Below, in pieces: positions 62,630-64,000 of a DNA stretch of 64,000 nucleotides (the first letter of the stretch is position 1; each line of letters opens with the position of its first letter). The stretch is from positions 5,298,501-5,362,500 of the forward strand of contig NZ_CP133017.1 of assembly GCF_030866765.1 (NCBI RefSeq). The letters run 5' to 3'. The position numbers and the translations under genes are program-made. The stretch is from Paenibacillus silvisoli (lineage in GTDB: Bacteria > Bacillota > Bacilli > Paenibacillales > Paenibacillaceae). The notes beneath the pieces were generated by a model. The model searched no databases. It had not been told where the DNA came from and saw only the letters and a list, made by a program, of their open reading frames with translations.

Positions 62630-62941
62630 TTAGCTTTTCTTATATACCAGATTGATTATATCTTTCAGATTGTTATTTTTATCATATTTTACTTTCCATT
62701 CCTCTTTGACCTTAATCATCGTCAATACGCCTGTTATTTTTATTCCCTTCCGGGTACCTTGATGATTTGTAAGTACCAAGACCAGTTCATAGTTCAGACT
62801 CATGACTCCATTTTCTTCATCTTGAGCCGAATTAATGTGAATTTGCTCTACATTAATAATAGATTGTTCCGACTGAGCTATTTGCAATGGAAAGCCGGGT
62901 TCCCTGCTTTGCATTTTGCCAATATAAAATTCATTCGTCAT
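62630..62941 (-). CDS. Hypothetical protein, possibly an incomplete gene
   Basis: 103 residues, not recognised. Beta-rich middle (VMSLNYELVLVLTNHQGTRK, IKITGVLTMIKVKEEWKVKYD) and a Lys-rich end. No ribosome site precedes the ATG at 62941, and no signal peptide. Could be the C-terminal remainder of a longer gene. Divergent from msrA, 71 bp away. Confidence 0.4.
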   Translation of the reverse strand: MTNEFYIGKMQSREPGFPLQIAQSEQSIINVEQIHINSAQDEENGVMSLNYELVLVLTNHQGTRKGIKITGVLTMIKVKEEWKVKYDKNNNLKDIINLVYKKS

Positions 62942-63012
62942 AAATGGTTTTATCTCAATTCATCGAATATGCACTTTCTGCTGCTGGACATAATAACCAC
63001 GAGGTGACTTTC

Positions 63013-63648
63013 ATGGATGACAATAACATTAGCACGGTGACGCTTGGCATGGGCTGTTTTTGGAGTCCTGACGCTTTGTTCGGACAAATAAGAGGAATCA
63101 TAAGAACCCGCGTTGGCTATGCCGGAGGAACCGTGGATAATCCTACTTACCGGCAGCTTGGAGATCATACGGAAACGGTCGAAATGGATTATGATACCCG
63201 AATCCTTTCATTGGAGAACGTTCTGGATGTATTTTGGAGTAACCATAATCCTATCAATATCAACGAATATAAAGGCCGTCAGTATCAATCCTTGGTTTTG
63301 TATCGTGGCCAGGTTCAGCTAAACGTGATCCAGAACGTCATGAAAATACGGGATGAACAAGGAAAAAGAAAGCCTGACACCGAGATTGCTCCCTATTACC
63401 GTTTCTACCCTGCTGAGGATCGACATCAGAAATATTATTTGAAGCGCTATCCTAATGCGATCGAAGAGCTGAGCAAACTTTTTCCGTCCCCTCAAGAGCT
63501 GACGAATGCAACCTTGGCAGCAAGGTTGAACGGTTTGGCCAAAGGGTATACCAATCTGCAAACCATCCTAGAAGAAATCCGTACATGGCCGATCAGCGAG
63601 GAGGAAAAAGGAAACATGCTCCATCTTATCCAAAGAATCAGATGGTGA
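63013..63648 (+). CDS. msrA: Peptide methionine-S-sulfoxide reductase MsrA
   Basis: 211 residues. Reduces methionine S-sulfoxide in proteins. Active-site motif GMGCFWSPDALF (Cys about 15), VGYAGGT, HTETVEMDYD and HNPININEYKGRQYQSLVLY. It departs from common MsrA, which has GCFWxxE, QYRS and often NRQGxD. Cys 15 is the only cysteine in the protein, so there is no resolving Cys; recycling must use an external thiol. ATG 63013 is chosen because GAGGTG lies 6 bp upstream; a frame to 62944 adds residues without family similarity. Confidence 0.85.
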   Translation: MDDNNISTVTLGMGCFWSPDALFGQIRGIIRTRVGYAGGTVDNPTYRQLGDHTETVEMDYDTRILSLENVLDVFWSNHNPININEYKGRQYQSLVLYRGQVQLNVIQNVMKIRDEQGKRKPDTEIAPYYRFYPAEDRHQKYYLKRYPNAIEELSKLFPSPQELTNATLAARLNGLAKGYTNLQTILEEIRTWPISEEEKGNMLHLIQRIRW

Positions 63649-63683
63649 TTGAGCAGAATCTCTGTTTCCCCATTGCATATCTG

Positions 63684-63713
63684 CAGAAAATAATATCTCT
63701 TATTTTCTGTTTT
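63684..63713 (+). terminator. Terminator after msrA, overlapping the next gene's stop
   Basis: CAGAAAATAA and TTATTTTCTG form a perfect 10-bp stem with six-base loop, followed by TTTT. The stop codon of the convergent gene lies inside the stem. Confidence 0.75.
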
Positions 63714-63903
63714 GCACGAATTTTATCGTTGAAGCGATCCCTTCTCCCATGGCATGAGCGATCATTCGATTGTTCATCCATTGTTCTCCGATTGGTGAAA
63801 CGGCATTACCGTTGGCTACCGCTGTGCCTTCGAAACCGAAGCGGATTAATACTAAGAACAGGATGGCAATGAGAGATATTTTAGCTACATAATTTCTATT
63901 CAT
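63700..63903 (-). CDS. Short exported or membrane-anchored protein, possibly truncated
   Basis: 67 residues. Signal/TM segment ISLIAILFLVLIRFGFEGTA near 8-27, then NRMIAHAMGEGIASTIKF and a stop. The MIAHAMG segment resembles the start of a secreted phosphodiesterase-type domain, but no more follows, so it may be a remnant. GGAGG lies 10 bp upstream of ATG 63903. Convergent with msrA, sharing a terminator hairpin. Confidence 0.42.
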   Translation of the reverse strand: MNRNYVAKISLIAILFLVLIRFGFEGTAVANGNAVSPIGEQWMNNRMIAHAMGEGIASTIKFVQNRK

Positions 63904-64000
63904 AATTGCGTTATCCTCCTTCTTGCATCTCAATAAAGGCATCTTACCAACCAGTTATGAAATGCAAGCGGAGAAAAAATGAAGGAATTTATGAAGATTA

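Noticed and set aside
63979-64000. Start of a plus-strand gene at the window end (ATG at 63979 after GGAG)
   Set aside because: Only seven codons are visible, too little to support a gene.

Overview
The window looks like chromosomal DNA of a spore-forming Gram-positive bacterium of the Paenibacillaceae (Paenibacillus/Cohnella type). This is inferred from gene content: three sugar importers of the LplA/LplB/LplC type without their own ATPase, three YesM/YesN two-component pairs, strong AGGAGG ribosome binding sites, CcpA-type (cre) sites, a KinB-like sporulation kinase and S-layer-homology domains. No tRNA, rRNA, CRISPR array, prophage or insertion sequence was recognised.

Layout. (1) 1-15.5 kb is an alpha-galactoside region: a DUF4380-like protein cut by the window edge, an intracellular GH36 alpha-galactosidase, a binding lipoprotein, a kinase and a response regulator on the minus strand. 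Two permeases diverge from them on the plus strand, followed by a secreted two-CBM galactosidase-like enzyme and a shorter paralogue broken by a frameshift. (2) 15.6-20.1 kb holds a yoaS-yozG-yoaT-like membrane/regulator operon and a run of small, mostly unrecognised genes. (3) 20.4-35.2 kb is a second sugar locus: an importer, an unusually long two-sensor histidine kinase with its regulator, an N-acetylneuraminate-lyase-like aldolase, an Asp-box sialidase-fold protein, a second binding lipoprotein without permeases and a third two-component pair. (4) 35.5-42.8 kb is one LacI-controlled operon (regulator, two permeases, binding protein, debranching-like glycosidase) behind a clear sigma-A promoter that carries a cre site and two related palindromes. 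(5) 42.9-47.3 kb has small kinases, a 41-residue gene, a Nudix-like/APH fusion, a KinB-like kinase and a TetR regulator. (6) 47.4-56.6 kb holds two large exported subtilisin-family proteins in tandem and a divergent GntR regulator. (7) 56.6-64 kb is a mixed set: SGNH hydrolase, APH-like kinase, DinB, a broken Old Yellow Enzyme gene with a divergent ArsR regulator, CPT-like kinase, formamidase-like protein and MsrA.

Working together: each sugar locus pairs binding lipoprotein, permeases and hydrolases with its own sensor. The ATPase must come from elsewhere (an MsmX-type protein), and cre-like sites suggest carbon catabolite control of at least four operons, including the protease operon.

The strongest candidate for something undescribed is 47.4-55.6 kb. 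The first gene of the protease operon encodes a subtilisin-fold protein in which Asp, His, Ser and the oxyanion Asn are all replaced. It lies 35 bp upstream of an S-layer-anchored protease with an intact triad, behind a full cre consensus match and a palindrome next to a GntR gene. Other notable points are the tandem-sensor kinase at 24.0-26.7 kb, a roughly 42-bp element shared by two divergent operons of the first locus, and two frameshifted genes whose lesions can be located.
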